A stretch of DNA of 64,000 bases from JANXQG01 sp963775975 (GTDB lineage: Bacteria; Planctomycetota; Planctomycetia; Pirellulales; Thermoguttaceae): assembly GCA_963775975.1 (NCBI GenBank), contig CAVZKX010000001.1:1674001-1738000 (forward strand). The letters run 5' to 3'. The position numbers and the translations under genes are program-made. The notes beneath the pieces are model-generated. The model saw nothing but the letters and a program-made list of their open reading frames with translations. It had not been told where the DNA came from and searched no databases. Of this stretch, positions 37,139 through 45,462 are shown piece by piece. The number at the start of each line of letters is the position of its first letter. The stretch's first letter is position 1.

Positions 37139-37445
37139 TATGAGAACCCTGATCAGTAACTAATCCCGAAACCATTAGGCGGGCAACCCCTGCAACACCT
37201 CCGAGTGTCGAAGTCGCCTGCACAACGCACATTTTACCACTTTTCAGCCGTAGCGAGCATTACGTCAGACAATGTTAGGGGCTCGCGCAAATCGGTGTGA
37301 CAAACTGAAGGGCAATGGAAGCCCAAAAAGCGACATTGCGAGGACTAAAGGGGTTGTGAGTTCGAATCTCATGCCCTCCGCTTTTGTAATCCGCGTCAAT
37401 TATTGTGGCGCGCAGCGGGGACTCGGGCACAGTTACCAGCCCAAG
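37139..37445. other. Junction region between accessory block and dnaB
   Basis: 307 bases hold the 5' flank of the activator gene and the tRNA-like fragment at 37348-37389. No complete tRNA can be folded and no gene is seen. Confidence 0.5.
37348..37389 (+). repeat. Putative attR: partial tRNA-Ser 3' end, direct repeat copy 2
   Basis: aaggggttgtgagttcgaat continues as ctcatgccctccgcttttgtaa. 38 of 42 bases match 9187-9228. The T-stem differs by a compensatory G-C to A-T pair change, so the fragment once belonged to a functional tRNA. The 5' half of the tRNA is absent. Confidence 0.62.
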
Positions 37446-38876
37446 TCAAAACTCAGCCCCGTAGCCGCTGAACTCCTCGTACGGCTTCTCGGAAAAGTCG
37501 CGGAAGCGGGTGTACATCGAGCTCCATTGAAGCTTGACATCGCCGGTCGGACCGTTGCGCTGCTTGGCCAAGATCAAGAGCCCCTGCCCGGCGATGCCCA
37601 GTTCTTCGGCTTTTTCCTTGGTATGGTAATATTCTTCACGGTGAACAAACATGACCACGTCGGCGTCTTGTTCGATCGCACCCGACTCGCGCAAATGGCT
37701 CAGCCGCGGCCGATGCTCCTCGCGACCGCTCGCCTCCACTTGCCGGTTCAACTGGGCGAGCACCATGATCGGAATTTGCAGCTCTCGGGCGAGGGCCTTC
37801 AGCCGCCGCGCCATCTTGGCGACTTGCTCCTGACGCGGATCGCGCGGGTCGTCCGGCTGAATGAGCTGTAGGTAGTCGATCACCACCAGGCCGAGATTTT
37901 CCCGCCGCTTGAGCCGCCGGGCGCAGGCCGCGATCTCCGTCACGGTGCGGCTGGGCGTGTCGTCAATGAAAAGCGGCGACTGCGAGAGCTTGCCCGCAGC
38001 CTCCATCAGCTTCTCGCGCTCCGGTGCCGATATGAATCCGCTGCGGAACTTGCTGCCGTCGATGCTTCCTTGCGAACACAAGAGCCGCTGGGCCAGCTCC
38101 AGCCGCGACATTTCCAGGCTCACGAAGAGCACTGGCACGCGCGACACGATGGCAACGTTCTCCGCAATGTTTGTTGCCAGGGCCGTCTTGCCCATGCTCG
38201 GCCGCGCGGCCAGCACGATGAACTCCGACGGATGCAGGCCGCCGGTCAGGTTATCCAGATCGGCGAAATGCGTGGCGACGGCGTCGCCCGTGCCCTTGGC
38301 CAATCGGGCGTCGATACGGTCGAAAGCCTCGAGCAGCAGGTCCTGGATGTGCGTAATGCGGTCGTTGCTCCGCCGGTCGTAGACGCTGAAGATCTTTTCC
38401 TCAGCGTCGCCAACCAGATGCCTAGGTTCGCGGCCAGGGTCCCAGGCGTCGCGGAGGATTTCCGTGGCGGCGTGGATCAGCTCGCGGACAGTGGCCTTGT
38501 CGCGGACGATTTGCGCATAGTGCGGCGCGTTATGCGCGTAGGGAACCGACTGTGCCACTTCGGCCAGATAGGCCGCGCCGCCGATCGCCTCGTACTCCCC
38601 AGCTTGCTTCAGCCGCTCGAGCAAAAGAGTGAGATCCACCCGCTTGCCTTCGTCGTGCAGCGCGAAGATGTGCCGATAAAGCCGCTGGTTCGCGTCGGCG
38701 TAAAAATCCTCGCTGCGCAGCAGCAACGCGACCTCGTCGCAAAGCTGCGGGTCCAGAAGCAAGCTGCCCACCACGCCTCGCTCCGCGTCGAGGCTTTGCG
38801 GCGGCAAGCGGTCGAGGATTTCCGAGTTTACCCGCGGCGCCGAGCGGGCCCGTTCTACTCCATTAGTATCGGCCAT
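37446..38876 (-). CDS. dnaB: Replicative DNA helicase DnaB
   Basis: 476 residues. N-terminal domain (PPQSLDAERGVVGSLLLDPQ), RecA-like ATPase with ARPSMGKTALATNIAEN (Walker A), FVSLEMSRLELAQRL, VVIDYLQLI (Walker B) and SREEHRPRLSHLRESGAIEQ. Hexameric helicase of the replication fork. A core chromosomal gene just outside the tRNA-bracketed block. No intein is present. Confidence 0.97.
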   Translation of the reverse strand: MADTNGVERARSAPRVNSEILDRLPPQSLDAERGVVGSLLLDPQLCDEVALLLRSEDFYADANQRLYRHIFALHDEGKRVDLTLLLERLKQAGEYEAIGGAAYLAEVAQSVPYAHNAPHYAQIVRDKATVRELIHAATEILRDAWDPGREPRHLVGDAEEKIFSVYDRRSNDRITHIQDLLLEAFDRIDARLAKGTGDAVATHFADLDNLTGGLHPSEFIVLAARPSMGKTALATNIAENVAIVSRVPVLFVSLEMSRLELAQRLLCSQGSIDGSKFRSGFISAPEREKLMEAAGKLSQSPLFIDDTPSRTVTEIAACARRLKRRENLGLVVIDYLQLIQPDDPRDPRQEQVAKMARRLKALARELQIPIMVLAQLNRQVEASGREEHRPRLSHLRESGAIEQDADVVMFVHREEYYHTKEKAEELGIAGQGLLILAKQRNGPTGDVKLQWSSMYTRFRDFSEKPYEEFSGYGAEF

Positions 38877-39053
38877 GATCGTCCGTGTTTTGAGTCAAGA
38901 AAAAGCCGCGGCACTCCGTCGGCCGGGCACGAAGAAGAGAGTCTATCATAAGGCGATGCCGCCGAGAAGGCAATCAACCGCGAGTGGGGGGACCGCCGCC
39001 ACCTCTATGTTTAACGTTAGCCAGTGCTATCGCTTTCACGCGCCGATTCGATT

Positions 39054-39561
39054 TCATTGGCCAGCGCCGATATTGTTGTGTTTTCGGACAGCTCGCTCAT
39101 TTCCGGGTCGGTCCGTCAACTTATCCAGGGCGAGCTCATCGCAAATGGATCGCAGCATTTGCATGCTCTTGGTCACTTCCTGCTCCGTGAGCATGCTGAT
39201 TTGTAAGTGCAGGTGCGACCATTGCTCGGCGCGGCGCATCTGGTGTTTCTGGTTTACCGGTACGAATGTGATGAGGAAGATGAACTCGACGCCGACGATC
39301 AAAAGAGAGCAGCGGAAACGGGTAGGGGTCGAAGGGCGGCTGCCCTGCGATCGTACCGGTGTTCACGGCTATCCAGGCAGCGACCAATAAGAGCTCGACA
39401 AGGATGAAACGGAGGCTGCCGAACAATCGGGCCACGGCCCCGCCGACGCGCTCGGCTCCGGATTGCTGCGAAAGCAATTGCTGCTCGAGCTGGGCGATGG
39501 CCGCGATATTCCGCCTGGCCGTCGGGGCGACGGATGACTGGGATGACGTTGCAATCGTCAT
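39054..39561 (-). CDS. DUF1003 membrane protein, frameshifted
   Basis: About 168 residues when one base is removed from AAAA at 39301-39304. Two hydrophobic helices (FILVELLLVAAWIAVNTG and LIVGVEFIFLITFVPVNQ) are followed by the conserved DUF1003 tail with HLHLQISMLTEQEVTKSMQM. A small inner-membrane protein of unknown function. Start at the ATG at 39561; the upstream open frame has no similarity. Confidence 0.83.
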
Positions 39562-39689
39562 ATCACCATCGTTCGTTTGGGAACGACCCCCGAATGCGAG
39601 TGCGATCGCTGTTCCCCAGCAGAGCTGGGCACCGCGCGCCGGCCTACGGCCGGCGCGCCGTCGCGCCGGCCCAGCGCTCATCTAGCGGC

Positions 39690-39950
39690 TCACCGCGAAT
39701 GGAACGTCAGCGCAATCAGCACGCCAGCGAATATGCCGACACCAAAACACACGAGCATCGCCTCTCCCGGCCGATTCCGCACGAAACGCTCGGCTTCCTC
39801 ATATCCCGTGTTCATCTGGTCGGCAGCTTGCCTGGCCGTATGCTGCATGCCATCCGAAGCGTGCTTTGCAAAGTCGCGTACTGCTCCGGACGCCGTGCCA
39901 ATTGCCGAGGCGGCGCTCTCGGACGTTTCCTTTAAATTCGAGGCTGACAT
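39690..39950 (-). CDS. YqjD/ElaB-like (DUF883) tail-anchored small protein
   Basis: 86 residues. A helical soluble part (SESAASAIGTASGAVRDFAK) followed by RNRPGEAMLVCFGVGIFAGV, a C-terminal single helix after an 'R-x-x-P' turn as in ElaB/YqjD. Such stationary-phase proteins tether ribosomes to the membrane in E. coli; here the role is unproven. A palindromic hairpin (CGTCGGCC...GGCCGACG) lies in its 5' leader at about 39975-40013. Confidence 0.72.
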   Translation of the reverse strand: MSASNLKETSESAASAIGTASGAVRDFAKHASDGMQHTARQAADQMNTGYEEAERFVRNRPGEAMLVCFGVGIFAGVLIALTFHSR

Positions 39951-40108
39951 GTCCTAAATCCTTTTTTTAAAGTTGCGTCGGCCGAATAATTATCTCGGGC
40001 AGCAGGGCCGACGGCTGCTGCGGAGTGTTGTAATGGACGCGGGTAGCCGGTCATCGCGGAAGGCTCTTACTGAGGAACTTTCTTAGCCAACTGGCTTGCA
40101 TTTACACC

Positions 40109-40639
40109 TCAGGCATGTGCGTGGCTTGGCACGGCAGCCTCGCCGCCGGTAGTGATGTCCTGCGCGCCTGCGTGCTCGAAAATCTCTTTGGCGCGCTTCG
40201 TCTCGTCGCTATCGTCGGAGTGTACAGAAATCAGGCAACTTCCCGTTTTCACCTTTCCCTCGTACTTTTTGGCCTCGAACTCAGGAATGCCCATTCCGAT
40301 GAGCGCCCCGGTGAGGCCGCCGACTGTTCCTCCGACCGCCGCACCGCCTAAAGCGGCCATGATGGGACCTGCGGCAATGAAAGGACCCACGCCGGGAATT
40401 GCCAATGCTCCGATCCCGGTCAACCAGCCCAACGCGCCGCCCACAGCAGCACCGGTGCCCGCGCCGGTTGCGGCGCCTTCCGGGGCCTTGGTATGATGCT
40501 CGTGTGCGAAGTCCTTCGTGCCGCTCTTGTCGGCCATCAAAACAGAGATATCATCGCTCAAGAAACCAGCAGTCTTCAAATTGCCAACGATGGTGTCGGT
40601 TTGCAAACGGGTTGCTGTGCAAAAAACGGATGTAGACAT
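40109..40639 (-). CDS. Glycine-zipper stress protein (YflT/general-stress-like), paralogue B
   Basis: 176 residues, same length and layout as 7245-7775: MSTSVFCTATRLQTDTIVGN, DFAHEHHTKAPEGAATGAG, two Gly/Ala helices (ALGWLTGIGALAIPGVGPF) and YEGKVKTGSCLISVHSDDSD. The Ser/Cys and EFEAKKYEGK segments are invariant between the copies. Function unknown, probably membrane-associated stress response. AATAGGAG precedes the ATG. Confidence 0.82.
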   Translation of the reverse strand: MSTSVFCTATRLQTDTIVGNLKTAGFLSDDISVLMADKSGTKDFAHEHHTKAPEGAATGAGTGAAVGGALGWLTGIGALAIPGVGPFIAAGPIMAALGGAAVGGTVGGLTGALIGMGIPEFEAKKYEGKVKTGSCLISVHSDDSDETKRAKEIFEHAGAQDITTGGEAAVPSHAHA

Positions 40640-40715
40640 GATTTGCTCCTATTAAAAGCGATTAAGGGAACGTGTTGATTGGGTTGGTCTCGCTCACCGA
40701 GCGGCGCGAGGCATT

Positions 40716-40844
40716 TTATTTTCCTAACATCTTGGCGACGACAAAGATGACGATGGCCCCAACAATGCCGCCTCCACCGAGCAGATAGATCAAGGAGTAG
40801 CCGGCTGCCGCAAGAGGTAACAGAGTTTCAGCAAAAAGTTCCAT
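40716..40844 (-). CDS. 42-residue single-pass membrane peptide
   Basis: A small gene with a strong CGGAGG site 6 nt before its ATG. It encodes MELFAETLLPLAAAGYSLIY, then a Gly-rich turn and IVGAIVIFVVAKMLGK. A single hydrophobic span with a short basic end; no family recognised. Lies between two minus-strand stress genes and is probably co-transcribed with them. Confidence 0.65.
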   Translation of the reverse strand: MELFAETLLPLAAAGYSLIYLLGGGGIVGAIVIFVVAKMLGK

Positions 40845-40878
40845 TTCGTACCTCCGAAGTCTGGAACTGCGCTCGGAG

Positions 40879-41334
40879 TTATTCGTTATTTACATCCAAC
40901 TGGCTGACGACATTTGCGTCGCCCGCAACGGCGCGTGCGATTTCCTCGATCTTCGTTTTCTCCGCGGCCGTCTTCACCGGTCCCCGCAACGTCACCTTGC
41001 CATCTTGAGTGATGATTTTGACGTTTTGAGCGTTCATCGACATCTTTGAATCGACGACCTGCTTGCGAATATCCGCCGTGATGGCAATATCCGCTTTATT
41101 TTCCTTTTGATCAAACGGAGTCTTTGCGGCGCTGTCACGGTCGCGAACGTTGACCCCACTGTTCGTGCGATCCGCGGGTTCCGTGACCGGCGCGGGATGC
41201 TCCTCCGTAACGACGCGATCCCCCGTGCTGGCCGCAGGCCTCTCGACCGTCGATCCGCTCGTAGTCGCCGGTGGATTACTATCGCCACATCCAAGGCATA
41301 TTGCAAAGAATATTCCGAACAAAGTAAATCTCAT
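40879..41334 (-). CDS. BON-domain lipoprotein
   Basis: 151 residues. Lipoprotein signal with AICLGC lipobox, a Pro/Thr-rich linker, then one BON domain (DIAITADIRKQVVDSKMSMN, VKIITQDGKVTLRGPV). BON proteins bind membranes and stabilise the envelope under osmotic stress (OsmY type). Located just before the 42-residue membrane peptide in the transcription direction. Confidence 0.87.
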   Translation of the reverse strand: MRFTLFGIFFAICLGCGDSNPPATTSGSTVERPAASTGDRVVTEEHPAPVTEPADRTNSGVNVRDRDSAAKTPFDQKENKADIAITADIRKQVVDSKMSMNAQNVKIITQDGKVTLRGPVKTAAEKTKIEEIARAVAGDANVVSQLDVNNE

Positions 41335-41741
41335 GGTTTTTCCTTTCTGAAGCTGTTGCCTTTCGTTCTAATCCAGATAGCAAAGACCATTCCGATGACA
41401 ATAAAACGGACGGATTCTGTTGTTCTTGCCGCGGATTTGCGGAAATCGTGACAGTGATAGCACGATCAACATGAGTTTGCGCCGCAATAGGTACTATGCT
41501 GCTCGCCGATGCCGCCGCCAAACGGCGAGTGCGCCGGGATTGCCTAGTTCTTCAATGAGCAGATCGAGCGTTTTGGCACCATCGCGGTCGTCATCGGCCA
41601 AAGGCCGATCGCCACTTGCACACGCCAGACCGGCATGTTTTGTTGGGACCGCCGGACTTGAGCAAAGCGGGTTTTAATGAGGAGGTCAACGATCAATCTA
41701 CTGACCTCACAGCCCAAAAAGGCCTAGACAAAGAAAACTCG
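41335..41741. other. Intergenic region with possible gene remnant
   Basis: 407 bases. On the minus strand between about 41680 and 41514 a frame without a start codon reads ASGDRPLADDDRDGAKTLDL and LIEELGNPGALAVWRRH before a stop. It looks protein-like, but I can name no family. It may be the tail of a lost gene. Confidence 0.3.
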
Positions 41742-43253
41742 CTAGCCTATCAGCCGCTTTAGCAGCGCATCGAGCGAGACCATCGCGATGCGGGTAATCC
41801 TGTCGGACGTGGCGAACGGCAGGTAAAGACGCCCGTTGTGGATCATTGCTCCGCACGAATAGGCCACATTGGGCACATAACCGTCGCGTTCCTCTTCCGT
41901 CGGCGTGATGAGCGGCTCGTCGAGGCGGCCGATGACCTTCAAGGGATCGTTCAGATCCAGGAGCATGGCGCCGATGCCGTAGCTGCGCATAGGGCCTACG
42001 CCGTGGGTCAGCAGCAGCCAGCCTTCCGCGGTCTCCAAAGGCGAGCCGCAGTTGCCGATTTGCACGAACTCCCACGGTCGCCGCGGCACTTGCATCAGCT
42101 CGGCCGTCTCCCAGAAATGAACGATGTCCGAGTACATGATGAAAAGGTTCTCGCCGTCGATGCGGGAACACATCACGTAGTGTCCGTTGATTCGCCGCGG
42201 GAAAAGGGCCATGCCCTTATTCAGCGCGCAGGCGCCGTTGATCGTATGCACGCCGACGCGGAGGAAGTCGCGGGTCTCGATCAGTTCCGGGAGCACGCGG
42301 AAACCATCGTAGGCTGAGCAGGTACCGTAATACGTGACCGTGCCGTCGTCATCCACGAAGCGCACCATGCGTAGGTCTTCGATGCCGTGGCTTTCATTGC
42401 TGGTCTGGGGAAAAATGACCACTTCTGAGGCATCCGCATCCCGCGGCAACTCCAACTGGTAGTTCGAATGCGCCAGCCAGCGGATGTGCTGCAGTGATTC
42501 CTCCAGTGCAGCCTTTTCGATGTTCGCGGATTGCGATTGGACGATCGCCTCGTCGAGTTGCGTTGAAGTGAAGGTGTCGCCAAGACGGACCAAGACGAGA
42601 TCCACCACGCCATCGTGAACGCCGATGTCGTTGAGTTTGCGGCGGAACAAGGGCTTGTCGTATTGCTTGTCGGGAACAACGCGGACGGGCTGCGCATGGC
42701 GTCCACACGGGTCAACGTGGACCTGATGGTCCGAAGTGATCACGCCGGTGCGAAAGACGATCGACGATACATGCCCCTCGCCCGTGGCGCGGAGACTCAT
42801 GATGAACCGCACCGCGCCGTCGGGAAGGTTGCGCTGATTATGGTGCGGTACAATTGAGGGATTAAACAATGCCGCCGACTCGATCGAATACTCCGCGGTC
42901 AAGTAGGAGCCGATCAACAGCCGCCGATTGCGCGAGAGATCGTCCGACACGCCGAGCGCCGCCATGCCCGTGCGGTAGTTTTCCTCGAACGCCGCGGCGA
43001 TGTCGCCGTGCCGGGCACGGAACTTCACGAACACCTCGTCCAGCAAGCGATCGACCTGCCCGCCGCTCAGGCCGCCGATGTGCTCGGCGACGTTGCGGAT
43101 CCTTGTTTCCCCGCCCGGATCGAAGAACCGCGTAATTACGCGACGAATGTCGCTGGCCAAGGTGACAGGCAGGCGCTGCACGCGCAAAGCACGCTGGCGG
43201 CCATCGCGGTTGCCTGATCGAGGCACAGGATTTCGGGTGGGGGCGTTGGTCAA
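41742..43253 (-). CDS. GH130-family beta-mannoside phosphorylase-like protein, long form
   Basis: 503 residues. An N-terminal helical extension of about 180 residues precedes the five-bladed GH130 propeller: GIEDLRMVRF (catalytic Asp region), GNCGSPLETAEGWLLLTHGV and YGIGAMLLDLNDPLKVIGRL. GH130 enzymes phosphorolyse or hydrolyse beta-mannosides. Start is a TTG with GGAG 6 nt upstream, 12 nt after the desaturase gene. It shares the operon with a shorter GH130 (44424-45440) and a GT4, pointing to turnover or synthesis of a mannose-containing glycan. Confidence 0.87.
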   Translation of the reverse strand: MTNAPTRNPVPRSGNRDGRQRALRVQRLPVTLASDIRRVITRFFDPGGETRIRNVAEHIGGLSGGQVDRLLDEVFVKFRARHGDIAAAFEENYRTGMAALGVSDDLSRNRRLLIGSYLTAEYSIESAALFNPSIVPHHNQRNLPDGAVRFIMSLRATGEGHVSSIVFRTGVITSDHQVHVDPCGRHAQPVRVVPDKQYDKPLFRRKLNDIGVHDGVVDLVLVRLGDTFTSTQLDEAIVQSQSANIEKAALEESLQHIRWLAHSNYQLELPRDADASEVVIFPQTSNESHGIEDLRMVRFVDDDGTVTYYGTCSAYDGFRVLPELIETRDFLRVGVHTINGACALNKGMALFPRRINGHYVMCSRIDGENLFIMYSDIVHFWETAELMQVPRRPWEFVQIGNCGSPLETAEGWLLLTHGVGPMRSYGIGAMLLDLNDPLKVIGRLDEPLITPTEEERDGYVPNVAYSCGAMIHNGRLYLPFATSDRITRIAMVSLDALLKRLIG

Positions 43254-43265
43254 GCCGTTCTCCGT

Positions 43266-44336
43266 TCATTCCAAAGCGGCGCTTGGCCTGCCCATCTGCC
43301 GCAGCCAGCGGAAATGGGAAACGAGACCCGCGCGGAAGGTCTCGTGCGCCGAGTACTTCAGTCCGAATTCTCGGCAGGTCTCCTCGACCAGCGGCGCTAG
43401 GGCCGCGTAATGGACATGGCAGATGCGGGGAAAAAGGTGGTGCTCGATCTGGAAATTCAGCGCCCCGATATACCACGAGAGCAGTCGATTGCGGCGGGCG
43501 AAATCGACAGTCGATTCGACCTGGTGCGCGGCCCAGCCCGTCGGCATTCGGCCTGTGTCCGATCGCGGCAGAGGAAAAGCGGCCTCCTCCGCGCAATGCG
43601 CCAACTGAAAGACGACACTTAGCGCCGTGCCCTGAACCAGCGATGCCGCGAGGTAGAACAGCAATACGGCCCACAGCGGGTGCAAGAGCAGCGGAAGCGC
43701 CAGCGCCAGCGAAAAGAACAGCGTTTTTCCGCCAAGCAACACAGCCAGATTCCAACTCTTGGGTCGCGCGAACCGGCGTCCGCCGACCCGCCCGGTGACC
43801 AAATCGCGGAAGTCATCGTAAAGCTGCCACTTCATGGGCAGAAAACCGTAAAGCATCCACAAGTAATAGTGCTGGAATTTGTGGAACGGCAGCCGCCGCT
43901 GGTGTGGCGAGAGCCGGCCAAGGATGCCGAGGTCGATATCGTCGTCATGGCCCATGATGTTCGCGTAGTTGTGATGCAGCACGTTGTGCTTCCGCGCCCA
44001 GAAATATGAGCTTCCTCCTAGCAGATCAAGGGAGCTCGCCATGAGCCGATTGATCCAAGCGCGGTCCGAGTAGGCCTGGTGCCCACCATCGTGCTGGATA
44101 TTGAACCCGACCGCGGCCATCGCCAAGCCTAGCGACACGACCAGCGGCAAAGCCAACCACCACGTTGTGGCGAAGAACACCAGAAGCGTGTAGGACGCGG
44201 CGAGCCAGCTCAAAATAACCGCGGTTTTGACATACATTCGCGGGCAATCGCGGGGCTTCCGCCCGACGCTCGCAAAATACTGATCGACGCGGCGTCGAAC
44301 CGCATGGTTGAATTCGTCTTCCCTTGCGAACATCAA
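43266..44336 (-). CDS. Membrane fatty acid desaturase (acyl-lipid type)
   Basis: 356 residues. Three His boxes: QHDGGHQ, ARKHNVLHHNYANI and QIEHHLFPRI, the last with the Q-x-x-HH form of front-end or acyl-lipid desaturases. Four or more membrane helices. Inserts a double bond in membrane lipid acyl chains using O2 and a ferredoxin/cytochrome donor. Oddly set among glycoside genes, 12 nt before the long GH130 gene; membrane fluidity control during stress is a reasonable inference. Confidence 0.92.
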   Translation of the reverse strand: MMFAREDEFNHAVRRRVDQYFASVGRKPRDCPRMYVKTAVILSWLAASYTLLVFFATTWWLALPLVVSLGLAMAAVGFNIQHDGGHQAYSDRAWINRLMASSLDLLGGSSYFWARKHNVLHHNYANIMGHDDDIDLGILGRLSPHQRRLPFHKFQHYYLWMLYGFLPMKWQLYDDFRDLVTGRVGGRRFARPKSWNLAVLLGGKTLFFSLALALPLLLHPLWAVLLFYLAASLVQGTALSVVFQLAHCAEEAAFPLPRSDTGRMPTGWAAHQVESTVDFARRNRLLSWYIGALNFQIEHHLFPRICHVHYAALAPLVEETCREFGLKYSAHETFRAGLVSHFRWLRQMGRPSAALE

Positions 44337-44423
44337 GCGATCAGGAATCGCCGGAGGGAGCGGTTTGTCTAGTTTGATAGCGCCATCATTTTGTATTGTT
44401 GTCAGGATGGTTGGGACCTTTGC

Positions 44424-45440
44424 TTATTCAAATGGAATATTGTCTCGGCGGTACTGAGTGCTTGGCGCGGGGCAGGCGCGAAGATACGCAAGTAGATCAG
44501 AGAGCCGGGCTGTTGCCAAGGCCAGACAGGTGTCCGCCCCGCCATAATAAAGTCGAATCTCGCCGCTGGGCTCGTCAAGAACCCAGCCGCAAGGAAATAC
44601 CACACCGTTGACGTCGCCCACCCGCTCGTAGCCCCGCTCGGGCCCAAGGACCCATTCGTCGCTGCGGCGAATGACCGGGCGGGGATCGTCCAGGTCGAGC
44701 AGTGCCAGGCCCAACCGGTACAGACAGCCTCCAGCCGTCACCCGCACACCGTGGTAAAGAACCAACCAGCCCTCGGCGGTTTCGAGGGGCGGCGGACCCA
44801 GGCCGATTTTGCCGGCGTCCCACCATGCGCCATGCCGCGCGTGCATAAGGACCTTATGCTCTCCCCAATGGACCAGATCGGGTGAAAACGAGATCCAGAT
44901 GTTTGCCCCGGCCTGGCCGCTGGCGACCGGTCGATGGAGCATCGCATAGCGATTCCCGAAGCGGCGGGGAAAGACCGCGGCGTCCTTGTTCTCCGGCGGC
45001 ATGACGGCGCCGATGCGCTTGAACGTGCTGAAGTCCGTCGTCTCGGCCAACGACACCAGCGGCCCGTTGGGCGAGTAGGCCGTGTAGGCGATGACCCAAG
45101 AACCACGGTCCTCGATCCAAGTCACACGGGGGTCTTCAATTCCCCACGCCTCTTCGGCGTGGTTTTCCGGATCGGCGGCGAAACTCGCCTTGGAGTCGAT
45201 TCGCCAGTTCGACACGCCATTCTTGCTCCGCGCCACCGTCAGATGCGAATGACCGCGGCGGTCCTCGACGCGAACCAAGAGCACCGTCTCATCGTTCACT
45301 TGGCACGCGCCGGCGTTGAAGACCGTATGTGCCGGATAAGGCCAGCTTCGGGCTGTGAAGATGGGATTGTCCGCGTGGCGATGGAACAATTCCATGCAGC
45401 CAGGATAGATCTGCGATTCACGATTCAACACGATTTCCAT
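44424..45440 (-). CDS. GH130-family glycoside phosphorylase-like protein
   Basis: 338 residues. AVFNAGACQVNDE-like start (HTVFNAGACQVNDETVLLVR), WGIEDPRVTWIE (catalytic Asp), GKIGLGPPPLETAEGWLVLY and FPCGWVLDEPSGEIRLYYGG with the phosphate-binding Arg/His set typical of GH130. Likely beta-1,2- or beta-1,4-mannosyl phosphorylase; specificity not decidable. ATG at 45440 chosen over a frame 19 codons longer. Confidence 0.9.
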   Translation of the reverse strand: MEIVLNRESQIYPGCMELFHRHADNPIFTARSWPYPAHTVFNAGACQVNDETVLLVRVEDRRGHSHLTVARSKNGVSNWRIDSKASFAADPENHAEEAWGIEDPRVTWIEDRGSWVIAYTAYSPNGPLVSLAETTDFSTFKRIGAVMPPENKDAAVFPRRFGNRYAMLHRPVASGQAGANIWISFSPDLVHWGEHKVLMHARHGAWWDAGKIGLGPPPLETAEGWLVLYHGVRVTAGGCLYRLGLALLDLDDPRPVIRRSDEWVLGPERGYERVGDVNGVVFPCGWVLDEPSGEIRLYYGGADTCLALATARLSDLLAYLRACPAPSTQYRRDNIPFE

Positions 45441-45462
45441 GAATAGCAACTTCTTTGGCGCT

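Noticed and set aside
37307..37380. A second complete tRNA-Ser or other tRNA
   Set aside because: The acceptor can be paired 6 of 7 (GAAGGGC/GCCCTCC), but no D-arm or anticodon stem-loop can be formed, so only the 3' fragment is real.
41420..41677. Plus-strand 85-codon gene
   Set aside because: Ser/Arg low complexity and no ribosome site; opposite to a more protein-like remnant on the minus strand.
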